DNA of 37,794 bases from Calditrichota bacterium (GCA_018644935.1 JABGPL010000034.1:1-37794); one strand, 5' to 3'; counted from the first letter of the stretch, positions 23,701 to 33,019 are shown. Translations and numbers: made by a program. Notes: generated from the letters alone by a model not told the origin.

Positions 23701-24031
23701 GGAAGAGTTGGTTGATCGTTTTGGTAGATTACCTGAGCCATCAAGGAACCTGATTGCAATTTGCAGGTTAAAGGTTATGGGAAGGGTGGCTGGATTTAAT
23801 CGAATAACTATCGAGAATAATCTGCTTGCAGCTGAATTGAAACTTCCGTCCGATCCGGAAGAGAGCCAGAAGACACTGGGACGCCTCGTCGCACAGGCTG
23901 ATCCGGAGGAGGTTGAGTTCAAACTCAGTCAGCCATTTGAGCTAATTTATCGCTTTAACTCGCAGGAATCTTTATCTCAAGCCCAAAAATTCTTGCTTCA
24001 TCTTACTCGAAAGGGTATATTGCGAGCTTAA
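20744..24031 (+). CDS. mfd: Transcription-repair coupling factor
   Basis: 1095 residues, close to the family norm. Mfd removes RNA polymerase stalled at lesions and recruits UvrA for nucleotide excision repair. Domain order visible: UvrB-like N-terminal modules (RGGLIDIYPYG), the RNA-polymerase-interacting domain around residue 419 (RRGDLVVHAEYGIGKYEGL), then the RecG-like translocase with GDVGFGKTEVA (Walker A, about residue 570), TILAQQHHD, DEEHRFGV (about 671), TMTATPIPRT, VAHGQM, IESGLDIPNANT, and the TRG/D7 C-terminal region (LYQLRGRIGRS). The ATG at 20744 has only a weak upstream purine stretch. The parvulin lipoprotein gene follows after 58 bp. Confidence 0.97.
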   Translation: MQLLFKTLQSSEPMDQLVTMISAKKTKITIGGLVGSLGSFVASTLLKRLGLPVLVVVPTTAKAEGVLDDLVAINGSAPVGYMPPSHLHPFDTSALALGPLNERADAMLRFSRGERSILVTQPEAFLESCPNLDWIRDHTLTLIVGEDNPRDILIRELSTAGYHRENLVASQGQFAVRGGLIDIYPYGHEDPVRIEYDFDKIISMRSFSPTTQRSVKQLNEITFLAGLEGEGQKSRILDLLPKDSVIFWFGKEEINERIESFHKRAKTAHRDGTGRDEIDPRELFRSVDDLISNAPPKNQIIGLQISRGKQVDVDFKARFPDSFGPNVKSISDYLRGYVKRDYGITLTTGTSGEKDRLEELLFDDNLDQVRVTTPTISKGFTLDRSHQAVLTAHELYDRRKLRSKHTRFRRRAAQFDRLSLRRGDLVVHAEYGIGKYEGLQMIKVQGHPHESIRIRYADDVILYIRIEQFGLVEKYAGGENAKPTLSRVGTKDWERTKKKTRKALQDMADELVALYAKRKVAKGYAFPEDTHWQREMEASFEFEDTPGQVEATEDIKDDLIKSQPMDRLLCGDVGFGKTEVAIRAAFKVVQESMQVAVLVPTTILAQQHHDTFRERLASYPISIEALSRFKTAKEQREIVKELNDGKVDIVIGTHRLVSKDVKFHKLGLLIIDEEHRFGVRHKERLKQLKTNVDVLTMTATPIPRTMHMALLGARDTSQINTAPVDRLPIQTEVHAWSEDVIHDAILREVDRQGQVFFLHNRISSIYSIKGMLERLVPGISYGVAHGQMKERDLEKVMHDFIHGRYDVLISTMIIESGLDIPNANTLIVNRADRFGLAQLYQLRGRIGRSNRQAYAYLLTPPKLAMTNDARLRLTTLSELTDLGSGMKVAMRDLEIRGAGNLLGAQQSGHINAVGFDLYTQMLEDVVKKAKGEESDVLPVVEESEVKIDFKGSALFPLDYISDSDHRYDFYRRLSTSKDMETVNQIEEELVDRFGRLPEPSRNLIAICRLKVMGRVAGFNRITIENNLLAAELKLPSDPEESQKTLGRLVAQADPEEVEFKLSQPFELIYRFNSQESLSQAQKFLLHLTRKGILRA

Positions 24032-24089
24032 ACTTTTTTGTGTCGGGTATTACTGTGTAGACCCAACTGATTACTTTCAGGAGAGGAAA

Positions 24090-26444
24090 ATGTCTAAACA
24101 CCACAAGATGATGTGGATCTTTTTATTTATCAGTGTGATTGCAATCTCGTGGATGGGGTGTGCAAAAAAGCAGGCTGCGGACACTGATGCAGTTGTCACC
24201 TGGGGAGATACCACAGTGACTGTTGCGGATTTTAAGGCTAAGATGTTCGTGCGGTTCAGGAATGAGCCAACGGCAATGAAAAAGACTCTCGAAGATCGTC
24301 TGGATGTTCTTGAGGAGTATGTTATTCGCGACATGAAAATTGCAGAGGGATATCGACTTGGGTTTGCAGAACGTGAAGATATTGCCGAAGGTTTTCAACA
24401 GAGCCTTGAGCTGGCATCAACCGATTTAGTATACAATGCTTATGTACGTGACCGACTATTCTCGGATGAGCAAGTCGAAAATTATTACAATCATGACCTG
24501 TATGAGATACGCGCACGTCATATCCTGATAAAGGTGGATCCGGAAGCATCCGGAAAAGATACTGTAGAAGCCTGGGATAAAATCAACTCGATATACGACC
24601 AAGCCAAATCCGGTAAAAAGTTTACGAAACTTGTTGACAGGTTCAGTGAGGATGATTCGATTGATCGAAAATTTCACGGAGACCTCGGATATTTTAAATG
24701 GGGACGGATGGTTGATGCGTTCCAGGATGTTGCGTGGGATTTGAAGGTCGGTGAAGTTTCAAAGCCCGTTCGAACTCGTTATGGATATCATATTATAAAA
24801 ACCCTGGATCGTCGTTCGCGTGGCTTGGAGTTTAACACCTCCCACATCCTTGTAAAATGTACCCGCCGAGCGGATCGTGCTGAAACAACCGCTGCCTGGG
24901 AACGTGCTAAAATGATTCTTGATGAAGCAAAGAAAAAGGGAGCTGATTTTGCACAACTGGCGAGAAGGTACAGCGAGGATGATCGCACTTGGGTGAATGG
25001 TGAGGTTGGTTATATCCCCAGAGGATCTATGCCCTCGGATTATTGGGATGGTGTCTTTGACATGAAGGATGGAGAGGTTGGCGGACCTGTCAGATCTTAT
25101 AAGGGTTATCATGTCATTCTGGTTCACGAAAGGCGTATCGTGGAACCTAAACTTCAAGATGAAAAAGAGAGAGAACGAGTTCTTTCCGGTTTAGCAAGAG
25201 TATATCGCACGGAGTTACAAACAGCAGCTGAAACATTTCTTGATAGTCTGGTTAAATCTTTTGAAATGAAATACGATGAAGATGTTGTTGCTATGATGCT
25301 CAAGAAGCTGAATGACCAAATGGCTCCGGAAAATATGAATCGATTCAGCTTGTTTACCGCTGAAGAGCGAGAATTGAATGTCATAAACGATAAAATTGGC
25401 GGCTTGAAGATCGGCGATCTTGCGCAGAGGTTCGGAGACAATCAATTCCAACCAGAATATCGTAATGAGCGTGAGTTCATTGTAGAAATGGTTGATCAAA
25501 TCATTATGCCCAAGTACCTCTCAGATGTCGGGAGGAAAGAGGGATTTTTAAATCATCCTAAAATAGCCGCAGATGGGAAAAGATCTTTAGAGAATGCCAT
25601 ACTCCCCGAAATAGAAAAGGAAATGGTGTTTAATAAGGCTACACCCGATGACGAGAGTGTGCAGGAATATTATGAGCAGAACAAGGACAAGTATACGACT
25701 AAGGCAAAGGCTTCTGCAAAAGAGATTATGGTAAAAGACAAACAATTTGCTCAGGATCTTTTAGATCGGATTAAGAAGGGCGAAGACATGTCTAAGTTAG
25801 CTCGAAAATACACACAACGTAATTCTGCAAAGAAGAATGGTGGAAAAATTCTGTCCTTCAATCCCGATAAGTATGGTGCTGTTTCCAGAAAGGCCTTTGA
25901 ATTGAATCCCGGAGATTATGCTGGTCCAATTCAGGATGGAGGATTCTATTCTATTATCCAACTTCTTGAGAAGACACCGGAAATCGTTCAGACCGTCGAA
26001 CAGGCTCGTAGTAAAATTGAATCAGACTTACGATTCAAGAGACAGAAGAGTATAAAAGATGAATGGGTCGAGCAGCTTAAGGTCTCATATAATTATCAAG
26101 TCAACATGGACGTTCTGAAGGCTGTTTGGCCGATAGTCGATCAGTTACCTGAACAAATGGAAGCAGAACGGAAGAATTGGTATGATGATAGAAAGGCATC
26201 TGGTGAAAGAGCTGCCGCAAGAAGGAAAGAACAGGGGCAAATCAAGCTTCCGGTTAAACCTGGTTCAACACAAACCTTTGAACGAGATGGGAAACAGATT
26301 AAAGTTGAAATAGGACAACCGCGAACAGTTCCCAAGGGAGAAAAAACAGGATCAACCAACAATCAAATTCAACTCAAACCAAAAGGTAAATCAGGGTCAA
26401 ATAGCCCAAAGATTGAGCTGAAGCCAAAGAAAAAAGATAACTAA
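24090..26444 (+). CDS. Multi-parvulin lipoprotein, three PPIase domains
   Basis: 784 residues; GGAGAGG precedes the ATG by 6. A signal peptide ends at MGC (Cys24), a likely lipidation site, so it is probably anchored to a membrane in the periplasm. A SurA/PrsA-like N-terminal chaperone region is followed by parvulin domains at about residues 140-242 (RARHILIKV ... GYHIIKTLD), 247-348 (SHILVKC ... GYHVILVHE), and 540-630 (ASAKEIMVK ... FYSIIQLLE). The last is more diverged. The C terminus has QTFERDGKQIKVEIGQPR and a Lys-rich tail ending IELKPKKKDN, shared with the next gene. Role inferred: folding or targeting of outer-membrane or exported proteins. A terminator-like hairpin follows the gene. 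Confidence 0.88.
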   Translation: MSKHHKMMWIFLFISVIAISWMGCAKKQAADTDAVVTWGDTTVTVADFKAKMFVRFRNEPTAMKKTLEDRLDVLEEYVIRDMKIAEGYRLGFAEREDIAEGFQQSLELASTDLVYNAYVRDRLFSDEQVENYYNHDLYEIRARHILIKVDPEASGKDTVEAWDKINSIYDQAKSGKKFTKLVDRFSEDDSIDRKFHGDLGYFKWGRMVDAFQDVAWDLKVGEVSKPVRTRYGYHIIKTLDRRSRGLEFNTSHILVKCTRRADRAETTAAWERAKMILDEAKKKGADFAQLARRYSEDDRTWVNGEVGYIPRGSMPSDYWDGVFDMKDGEVGGPVRSYKGYHVILVHERRIVEPKLQDEKERERVLSGLARVYRTELQTAAETFLDSLVKSFEMKYDEDVVAMMLKKLNDQMAPENMNRFSLFTAEERELNVINDKIGGLKIGDLAQRFGDNQFQPEYRNEREFIVEMVDQIIMPKYLSDVGRKEGFLNHPKIAADGKRSLENAILPEIEKEMVFNKATPDDESVQEYYEQNKDKYTTKAKASAKEIMVKDKQFAQDLLDRIKKGEDMSKLARKYTQRNSAKKNGGKILSFNPDKYGAVSRKAFELNPGDYAGPIQDGGFYSIIQLLEKTPEIVQTVEQARSKIESDLRFKRQKSIKDEWVEQLKVSYNYQVNMDVLKAVWPIVDQLPEQMEAERKNWYDDRKASGERAAARRKEQGQIKLPVKPGSTQTFERDGKQIKVEIGQPRTVPKGEKTGSTNNQIQLKPKGKSGSNSPKIELKPKKKDN

Positions 26445-26459
26445 GAAATTTTAAGGATA

Positions 26460-26520
26460 AAGGTGAGGTTGCAATCAGTTTCGGTGAGACGACTCAGATT
26501 GCACTTCACCTTTTCTTTTT
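26460..26520 (+). terminator. Strong rho-independent terminator
   Basis: AAGGTGAGGTTGCAATC (26460-26476) pairs with GATTGCACTTCACCTT (26497-26512) with a single bulge, followed by TTCTTTTT. It ends the mfd-parvulin unit, so the second parvulin gene probably has its own promoter in the next ~180 bp. Confidence 0.8.
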
Positions 26521-26695
26521 CACCAAACATATTCAAATATGTTTTATGATCAAATCAGGATCAGTTTAAATGGAAGGCAAATTAATCAAGATTTGCACTA
26601 CTTAATGATCTGACGTTCTCGTGGTCAGGTTTTCTTAATACTAAGTACAGAGAAATATGCTCCTATTTGAGGAGTATTTGAGAAGAGATTTACTC

Positions 26696-28807
26696 ATGCT
26701 GCAGATAAAAAAACTTTCATATCCCCTAACCTTCCTGTTAATAACAGCTTTTATATTCGCAAGTTGTTCCTCTGGCGAAAAGATTGATTCAAGTCTGGTC
26801 GCAACGTGGGATGATAGCCATTCACTTTCAACTGACGATTTCAAAACAAAACTCATCTCAATGTCAGGCTCAGTTGATAATGCAAAGAGGCAATCACTCG
26901 ATTGGAGATTTTCTCAGCTTAATTCCTATGTAAATGAGCAATTACTGCTTGAAGAAGCACGACTGAGGGGTATTGATAAACGAACAACAATACTCAACTG
27001 CTGCGAGGAACAGATTCATACTCTCCAGATGAAGGAAGAGGAGGCAAGAGATCAAGAGGCTAATGAGCAAATTGTAAAGATCTTAGTTAAAGATCGTGTA
27101 ATGACAGAAGAACGTGTGAAAGACTTCTGGGAGCACGATCAATTCGAGATGAGAGCAAGGCATCTTTTGGTTTACATGCCGCCTGAGATTGTTGGAGAAG
27201 ACACTCTTGCATATTGGCAAAAAATTCAAAAATTAGACGAGTTAGTTAAAACAGGCAAAAACTTTAATGCCTTGATAGACAAATATAGCGACGACAAGCC
27301 CAAAGGTGGTAGACGGCATGGTGATCTTGGATTTTTCAGGTGGGGACAGATGGTTGATGAATTCCAGGATGCCGTGTGGGCGCTCGAACCTGGACAAATA
27401 TCCGAACCGGTCAAATCGCAGTTTGGATATCACATTATACAACTAATTGACAAAAGATCATTAAAAATTCAATTTGACATTTCTCATGTCTTGATTGCTT
27501 GTCGCCGAAAATCAGATGTGGCTGAGACAACTCTTGCATATGAACGGGCAATGATGGTATTACAGAAAGCGCGAGAAGAAGGTGTTGATTTTGCTGAATT
27601 GGCTCGAGCTCACAGCGAGGACAAAGAAACCTGGACAAATGGTCACAGTGGATTCAAACATCGAGGGACACTGGATGATAATTTATGGGAAGCACTACAA
27701 GGGATGAAAGCTGGTGAATTAGACGGTCCAATAAGGACTTCTGTTGGATACCATATAATTAAGCTTCACGAAGTAAAAAAGGAAGAAATTCCATTTAGTG
27801 ATCCTGATGAAAAGGTTAGGATCACAGGAATATTGCGAGAACTTCATAAGGAAGAATTAGCACAGGCAGGTCAGGCATTCGCCGATAGTATTTTCAGAGC
27901 CTACGATGTCGCATATTCACAAGATGGATTAAATTTCTTCTGTAGCAAAGTTAACACACCGGAGATGTTAGATAACATCGAGCTGGATCGTTTAACTAAT
28001 TTCTCTGAGGATGATCTTAAAACGATAATAGTTGAGGATAGGCTCAGGAGTTTAACAATAGGTGATTTTGCAAAAAGATATCAGGCGTTCCCATTGCCTG
28101 CGGGTGAACTTGACGAAGATAGGGTAAAAAATGAAATTGTTGAACTGTACCTTTGGGAATTGTATTTTAAAGATATAGCAAAAAACCTTAATCTATACAC
28201 TGATCCTGAAGTAATTGAAGCTCAGAAATGGTCTTCTGAGAATGTTATTAAGCTCGAGCTCGATTTCGACATTCTTCAAGAAAACGTGCATCCTACTGAA
28301 GAAGAAATTGAAGCGTATTATAAAAAACACTTTTTAAAAGGTCAAATACCGGAACTTGTTGAACCTCTTGAAAACATACACCGAGAGATTAGTGATGATG
28401 TCAGATATGAAAAACTTGATGAGACAAGAGCAAATTTCCTTAAGACATTAAGGAAGAAATTTGATTTAAGAGTTAACAGCAAAGCCGTTGAGGAGATCTG
28501 GCCTATAATTGAACCGCTTCCTCAAGAATCAATAGATGAGAGATTGGGTGCCGTTAAAGAGAGGCGCAGGATTGGAAAAGAAGCAAAACAGAGACGAAAA
28601 GAGGCAAACGAGATACAGATGCAACTAACGCCTGGTAAAACCCAGACGTTCATGAGAGATGGTAAAGAGATAAAGGTGAAAGTTGGTGAACCCAGACCTG
28701 CCACCAAAAAAGATAAAAATGAAGAACCAACTTCACGGGTTAAACAGTCAAAATCAGGGCAGTCTAAACAGGTTATAGAGCTTAAACCTAAGAAAATAGA
28801 CAAGTGA
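26696..28807 (+). CDS. Multi-parvulin lipoprotein, paralog with two domains
   Basis: 703 residues from the ATG at 26696, which places the signal peptide (LTFLLITAFIFASC, Cys22 as the lipidation site) at the N terminus; an upstream in-frame ATG at 26657 would put charged residues ahead of it. Alignable to its neighbour through two parvulin domains (ARHLLVYM ... GYHIIQLID; SHVLIACR ... GYHIIKLHE). The region matching the third domain of the neighbour is replaced by a short helical segment (EEEIEAYYKKH), so that PPIase unit is missing. The C terminus again has QTFMRDGKEIKVKVGEPR and ends VIELKPKKIDK. The ribosome site is weak. It is followed after 7 bp by the prepilin peptidase gene. Confidence 0.87.
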   Translation: MLQIKKLSYPLTFLLITAFIFASCSSGEKIDSSLVATWDDSHSLSTDDFKTKLISMSGSVDNAKRQSLDWRFSQLNSYVNEQLLLEEARLRGIDKRTTILNCCEEQIHTLQMKEEEARDQEANEQIVKILVKDRVMTEERVKDFWEHDQFEMRARHLLVYMPPEIVGEDTLAYWQKIQKLDELVKTGKNFNALIDKYSDDKPKGGRRHGDLGFFRWGQMVDEFQDAVWALEPGQISEPVKSQFGYHIIQLIDKRSLKIQFDISHVLIACRRKSDVAETTLAYERAMMVLQKAREEGVDFAELARAHSEDKETWTNGHSGFKHRGTLDDNLWEALQGMKAGELDGPIRTSVGYHIIKLHEVKKEEIPFSDPDEKVRITGILRELHKEELAQAGQAFADSIFRAYDVAYSQDGLNFFCSKVNTPEMLDNIELDRLTNFSEDDLKTIIVEDRLRSLTIGDFAKRYQAFPLPAGELDEDRVKNEIVELYLWELYFKDIAKNLNLYTDPEVIEAQKWSSENVIKLELDFDILQENVHPTEEEIEAYYKKHFLKGQIPELVEPLENIHREISDDVRYEKLDETRANFLKTLRKKFDLRVNSKAVEEIWPIIEPLPQESIDERLGAVKERRRIGKEAKQRRKEANEIQMQLTPGKTQTFMRDGKEIKVKVGEPRPATKKDKNEEPTSRVKQSKSGQSKQVIELKPKKIDK

Positions 28808-28814
28808 AATATTC

Positions 28815-29612
28815 ATGAGACCCGAGATAATTGAGTATATAGCACTTTTTTTGTTTGGAACTGCGATTGGTAGTTTCCTGAACGTTGTTATATATCGTAT
28901 CCCGGCAGGACTGTCCATCGTTAAACCCGGATCCTTTTGTCCTAAGTGCAAGCGTTCAATCAAGCCTTATGAAAATGTTCCAGTTTTAAGTTACATCTTC
29001 CTGCTCGGGAGATGTGCCGGATGTAAATCTTCAATTTCTTTTCGATACCCGCTTATTGAATGTTCTATGGGGTTACTGGCGATCCTTATGCTGTGGAAAT
29101 TTGGTTGGAGCTGGGATTTATTGATCTATACAACTCTCGCAGCTTTTCTGCTATCCCTTACAATTATTGATCTCGATGTATATCGGCTGCCAAATCCCAT
29201 AACAATAACCGGTTCAATTTTCGCGATTGTTCTGACCCTCGCGTTCCGGCGATCATTTATCCTTGATATGATTCTCGGAGGTGTAGTGGGTATCGGAGTG
29301 CTCAGTCTTCAGGGGTTGGTAGGTTCGCTTATCGTTAGACTTACTCGGAAGAAAAAGACATCCGCACTGGGATTGGGTGACGTTAAATTCGCTGGTATGA
29401 TAGGCCTTTTTCTCGGACCTGGGCAAACAGGTGGAATGTTTATTCTCGGAATATTTATAGCGACGCTTATAAGTATTGTTTTAATTGTAGCGGGAAAACG
29501 AGGCTGGACGCAGCGCATTCCATTTGGACCATACCTTGCCGCAGGAGCTTTATTATCTTTGTTTTATGGAAAAGACATCTGGGCTTGGTATTGGAGCTTC
29601 TTGAAATTGTAG
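28815..29612 (+). CDS. pilD: Prepilin peptidase (A24 family)
   Basis: 265 residues, polytopic. The cytoplasmic N-terminal domain has the CPKC ... CAGC tetracysteine zinc site (around residues 40-75) used by bifunctional PilD enzymes that cleave prepilin leaders and N-methylate the new N terminus. The two catalytic aspartates are in IIDLDVYRLPN (about residue 118) and GLGDVKF (about 188). The N-terminal GTAIGSFLNVVIYRIP is also typical. No pilin or secretion genes are in the window, so its substrates lie elsewhere. It starts 7 bp after the parvulin paralog and is probably translated from the same mRNA. Confidence 0.93.
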   Translation: MRPEIIEYIALFLFGTAIGSFLNVVIYRIPAGLSIVKPGSFCPKCKRSIKPYENVPVLSYIFLLGRCAGCKSSISFRYPLIECSMGLLAILMLWKFGWSWDLLIYTTLAAFLLSLTIIDLDVYRLPNPITITGSIFAIVLTLAFRRSFILDMILGGVVGIGVLSLQGLVGSLIVRLTRKKKTSALGLGDVKFAGMIGLFLGPGQTGGMFILGIFIATLISIVLIVAGKRGWTQRIPFGPYLAAGALLSLFYGKDIWAWYWSFLKL

Positions 29613-29617
29613 ATAAC

Positions 29618-29646
29618 TTGACATTTGATTATATAGTTTCTATCTT
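29618..29646 (+). promoter_or_regulatory. Promoter candidate for the secreted protein
   Basis: TTGACA (29618-29623), 17-bp spacer, TATCTT (29641-29646). It lies between the prepilin peptidase stop and the secreted-protein start at 29774, with an ~120-nt leader. Confidence 0.5.
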
Positions 29647-29773
29647 TATTAAGTTAGGGACTTTTTCATCCCCTCACTTAAAAAAAGTAATTTTATTATA
29701 GAGCTCAAATCAACCCGAATCCGGAAGATTTCGGGATGGTGAGGAGTTGACATGGATACTCATTGGAGGTAAG

Positions 29774-32700
29774 ATGTTACGGAAATCGTGGCTCATTCCG
29801 TTATTTTTGTTGTTATTAGTTTGCCAGTTGTCAGCACGACCGAATAATGCCATTGAAGATAATGGTTTGTATAATCCATCGGCATTAGGTGCAGACGCGA
29901 GACAAGCTGCAAAATTGATAACCCCTGAAACCGATTTTAACGTTAATCGTGTTTCACAGGTACCATACCGCGATGATCCAGCAGATGTCGCTGTTGGTGA
30001 AGATATGGTTATAGGTTATACCTGGTACGATTACCAGCATAATGGTTCTGTGGGTAAGATGGTTGCCAGAGATAGTCAGGGTGGTACTCATTTTACCTGG
30101 ATGTGTGGTTATGACGCGCAGCAGGGAACCAGACATATGCTATACAATTTTCTTGATGCTAACGGTAATCTGCTAAATGGTGCGGATGACAGAGGCGTTG
30201 TAGATAATGCAGATCGTTCCGGTTATGGGAATATTGGTCTTCTACCACTTGATGAGCGAGCAGGTGTGTTTTATCATTTAACAGGTCATCAAGATGATCC
30301 TGCATATCTTGGAACAGCATTATCAGTCGATTGGATGTCCGGGATTGGTGCTTTCCAACCCAGTTATCCCATATCATGGCCTGAAATTGAATTAGCATGG
30401 CCAAAAGGAACATTCGATTCCGGCAACTTTGCACATGTTGTCGCCACTGAAAACAGTGGTGAGGATCAGAGCTGGCAGCGAGTTGGTTACTGGCGAGGCA
30501 TACCGGATAACGAATATCTTAACTGGTCCTGGAATAATGGTAATGTTGCAATTAATGTTGACACATCCGGTGTAATCAGTTCTGTAGCTGCTGCTTCCAA
30601 GCAATCCCGCAAGGTTGCTTTAGCCTGGCATCACAATCGAATCGGTGCCGATCAGGGGATCTGGTCTGAATATGGTGGTGCATGGCAGAGAAATAATGAT
30701 ATCAGGTATATCATTTCTGAAGATGGCGAGAATTGGGATTGGGATGAGGGTATTGAGAGTATGACAAAAATTATTCCCCCAAACCCTGACCTCTTCGATA
30801 TTGATTTACATGAAGCCTATGGTGATACATTCCGTCCCTATTGCGATATTGATATTCAATTCGATCCTTGGGAAGATGGCGATAACCTATATGGTGTCTT
30901 CTCCGCATCTGGCTTCAGAGAATTGCCTTTCCCTGATGAAGATGGAGCTCCTCTTGATGGTATGTACAGCGAGCAGTGTTACCTGTGGTTCTGGAGTTCA
31001 AATGGTGGTGTAGACGAAGCAGACACAATTACAGTAATCGCTGATGGTTGGTACTCAAATGTAACAGACAATCCATTAATGCCTGAGAATCGCAGTCGCC
31101 GTACAGGTGTCTGGCGTACTAACGCTGACCGCGGATCACTCGCATTTGATGCCACCAATCCTGGAACGATCTATTGTGTTTGGGTGAATTTCCCCAAAAT
31201 TATGGAACTCGCCGAGGATGAAAACGGTGAATTGTTCTGGTCCTATCTCGAAGGTGCTCAGGATACAAGTGAAGCCGGTTACAATAATGCTGAAATCATG
31301 GTTTCCGTTTCAGATGACTTTGGTATCCACTGGCGTCAACCAATTAATGTTACCGGAACCGTCTGGGAAGGCGATGATGCTCCAGCACCTGGTGATTGCA
31401 TGAGTGAAAACTGGTCTTCAGTTGCTGAAGTTGCTGATGGCGAACTGCACATAATGTACATTCGTGATACAGATGCAGGTGGTATACCTCAGGAAGAGGG
31501 ATCAGCTACAAATTCTCCAGTCATTTACCATAAGATAGCACTGGAAGATATTCCCGAAACAGAGTTAGTTGTGATTCCTGAAGGTTTGATGTTCCATAAT
31601 TATCCTGATTTCGCTCCGAGGGTAGATAATATCGCCCGTGCTCAGGGAGCACCATTACCGAATGAAGCTGTAAATGTAACATCTGAGGTTACTGCCATGG
31701 GTGGCAGAGGTTTAGCTGATGTAGTACTGGAATACGTCGTCATAACCGATGGTGATGATGATACTTTATCCGTAGCTATGGATAACCCAGATGGGGACAA
31801 TTATGCAGCAGAAATCCCTGGATTGGGAGATGGATCATATGTCTGGTACCGTATTGTTGCTAATGATGATGAAGATGGTCAATCCGTTAAACCTTCCGGG
31901 TATTGGTATGCTTACGTAGTTCGTCCAGCTGACGGGTTACAAATACATGACATTCAGTATCGTCCGGCAGAATGGCAGACAGATTACTCATCTTACAAAG
32001 ATTATGAGGTAACAGTAACTGGTGTTGTTACCACCCCATCTGATTTCAATACGACAATTGGTGGCATGGCTATTCAGGACCAATCAGCAGAATGGTCAGG
32101 TGTATATGTGCGTGGTGCACTAAATGAAGCAGTTAACGTTGGAGACTTGGTTAGTGTAACTGGTGTGGTCATGGAACGGGACGAAAATGATCCAAGATGG
32201 CGCTGGGGAACATACATCAATGTTGACGATCAGGATAATATCACTGTAATAGGTGAAGGTGAAGAAATTGACCCGATTGTAGTTTCCATTCAGGATATTT
32301 CAAGTATGACCTTCCTTGCTGAAAACTACGAAGGTGTGCTCGTAAAAGCTGAAGCCATCCAGGTTGGTGCTTTGACTAACGATGATTTCCCAACATATAT
32401 CCCGATTACTGAATTCGGTGAAGAACCAGAATTTTCTGCTTGGATGACGACAAACGGATTATTAGAAGACCAGATTGATGAGCTCGAGATGGAAACTTGG
32501 GTCCACGGTACAACAATTGAGTGGGTTATTGGTGTATTCTCCGAAAATCAGCGGTATGGTATTGCACCTCGAACAGATGCAGATTTCGGACGAGTTGATG
32601 CTCCTCTGACTGAGGATCTAACTCCAGTTCAGTTTGCTCTTGATCCTGCATATCCAAACCCGTTTAACTCAATGACTAATGTTGGATTTGAAATCTCACG

Positions 32701-32890
32701 GGCTGGCTGGGTCAACCTTGCAGTTTATGATCTTGCAGGTAGACTAGTATCTTCCATCGTTGATGGAAATGTTCAGGCGGGTCATTTTACTTCAACACTG
32801 GATGCTTCTCAGCTCTCAACGGGTGTTTACATCCTGAGGCTTGACACTGAACAAGCATCAGCAAGCCAGAAAATAGTACTTGTTAAGTAA
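29774..32890 (+). CDS. Large T9SS-exported protein with Asp-box, OB-fold-like and Por sorting domains
   Basis: 1038 residues from the ATG at 29774, which has GGAGGT five bases upstream and begins a clean signal peptide (LRKSWLIPLFLLLLVCQLSA, cleaved before RPNN). An in-frame ATG at 29747 lacks both. Residues about 30-600 look like a BNR/sialidase-type propeller with Asp-box sequences SEDGENWDW and SDDFGIHW. An Ig/Fn-like segment (VWYRIVANDDEDG) follows, then an OB-fold-like domain (VTVTGVVTTPSDF ... GDLVSVTGVVMER). The last ~85 residues are a type A Por sorting domain: YPNPFN, VYDLAGRLVSS, LSTGVYILRL. The protein is therefore expected to cross the outer membrane by type IX secretion. A catalytic role for the propeller is not shown; it may bind glycans or nucleic acid. 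Confidence 0.85.
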   Translation: MLRKSWLIPLFLLLLVCQLSARPNNAIEDNGLYNPSALGADARQAAKLITPETDFNVNRVSQVPYRDDPADVAVGEDMVIGYTWYDYQHNGSVGKMVARDSQGGTHFTWMCGYDAQQGTRHMLYNFLDANGNLLNGADDRGVVDNADRSGYGNIGLLPLDERAGVFYHLTGHQDDPAYLGTALSVDWMSGIGAFQPSYPISWPEIELAWPKGTFDSGNFAHVVATENSGEDQSWQRVGYWRGIPDNEYLNWSWNNGNVAINVDTSGVISSVAAASKQSRKVALAWHHNRIGADQGIWSEYGGAWQRNNDIRYIISEDGENWDWDEGIESMTKIIPPNPDLFDIDLHEAYGDTFRPYCDIDIQFDPWEDGDNLYGVFSASGFRELPFPDEDGAPLDGMYSEQCYLWFWSSNGGVDEADTITVIADGWYSNVTDNPLMPENRSRRTGVWRTNADRGSLAFDATNPGTIYCVWVNFPKIMELAEDENGELFWSYLEGAQDTSEAGYNNAEIMVSVSDDFGIHWRQPINVTGTVWEGDDAPAPGDCMSENWSSVAEVADGELHIMYIRDTDAGGIPQEEGSATNSPVIYHKIALEDIPETELVVIPEGLMFHNYPDFAPRVDNIARAQGAPLPNEAVNVTSEVTAMGGRGLADVVLEYVVITDGDDDTLSVAMDNPDGDNYAAEIPGLGDGSYVWYRIVANDDEDGQSVKPSGYWYAYVVRPADGLQIHDIQYRPAEWQTDYSSYKDYEVTVTGVVTTPSDFNTTIGGMAIQDQSAEWSGVYVRGALNEAVNVGDLVSVTGVVMERDENDPRWRWGTYINVDDQDNITVIGEGEEIDPIVVSIQDISSMTFLAENYEGVLVKAEAIQVGALTNDDFPTYIPITEFGEEPEFSAWMTTNGLLEDQIDELEMETWVHGTTIEWVIGVFSENQRYGIAPRTDADFGRVDAPLTEDLTPVQFALDPAYPNPFNSMTNVGFEISRAGWVNLAVYDLAGRLVSSIVDGNVQAGHFTSTLDASQLSTGVYILRLDTEQASASQKIVLVK

Positions 32891-32924
32891 CATTCCGGTT
32901 TGAACAGAAATTGATTTTCCCAAA

Positions 32925-32957
32925 TCCGGCTGTTCTGATTTGCTCAGGACAGCCGGA
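32925..32957 (+). terminator. Stable 3' hairpin behind the secreted-protein gene
   Basis: TCCGGCTGTTCTGA pairs with TCAGGACAGCCGGA (one wobble) around TTTGC. There is no T run after it, so termination could be factor-dependent, or the hairpin may protect the mRNA end. Confidence 0.5.
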
Positions 32958-33019
32958 AACGGGAGTTGTATCGAGTGTGTAAATATACCGTTATCGGGAA
33001 ACCATATATCTTGTTAACA

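Noticed and set aside
29657-29688. ACTTTTT ... AAAAAAAGT as a terminator behind the prepilin peptidase
   Set aside because: The stem is all A-T, the loop is long and the following bases are not a T run.
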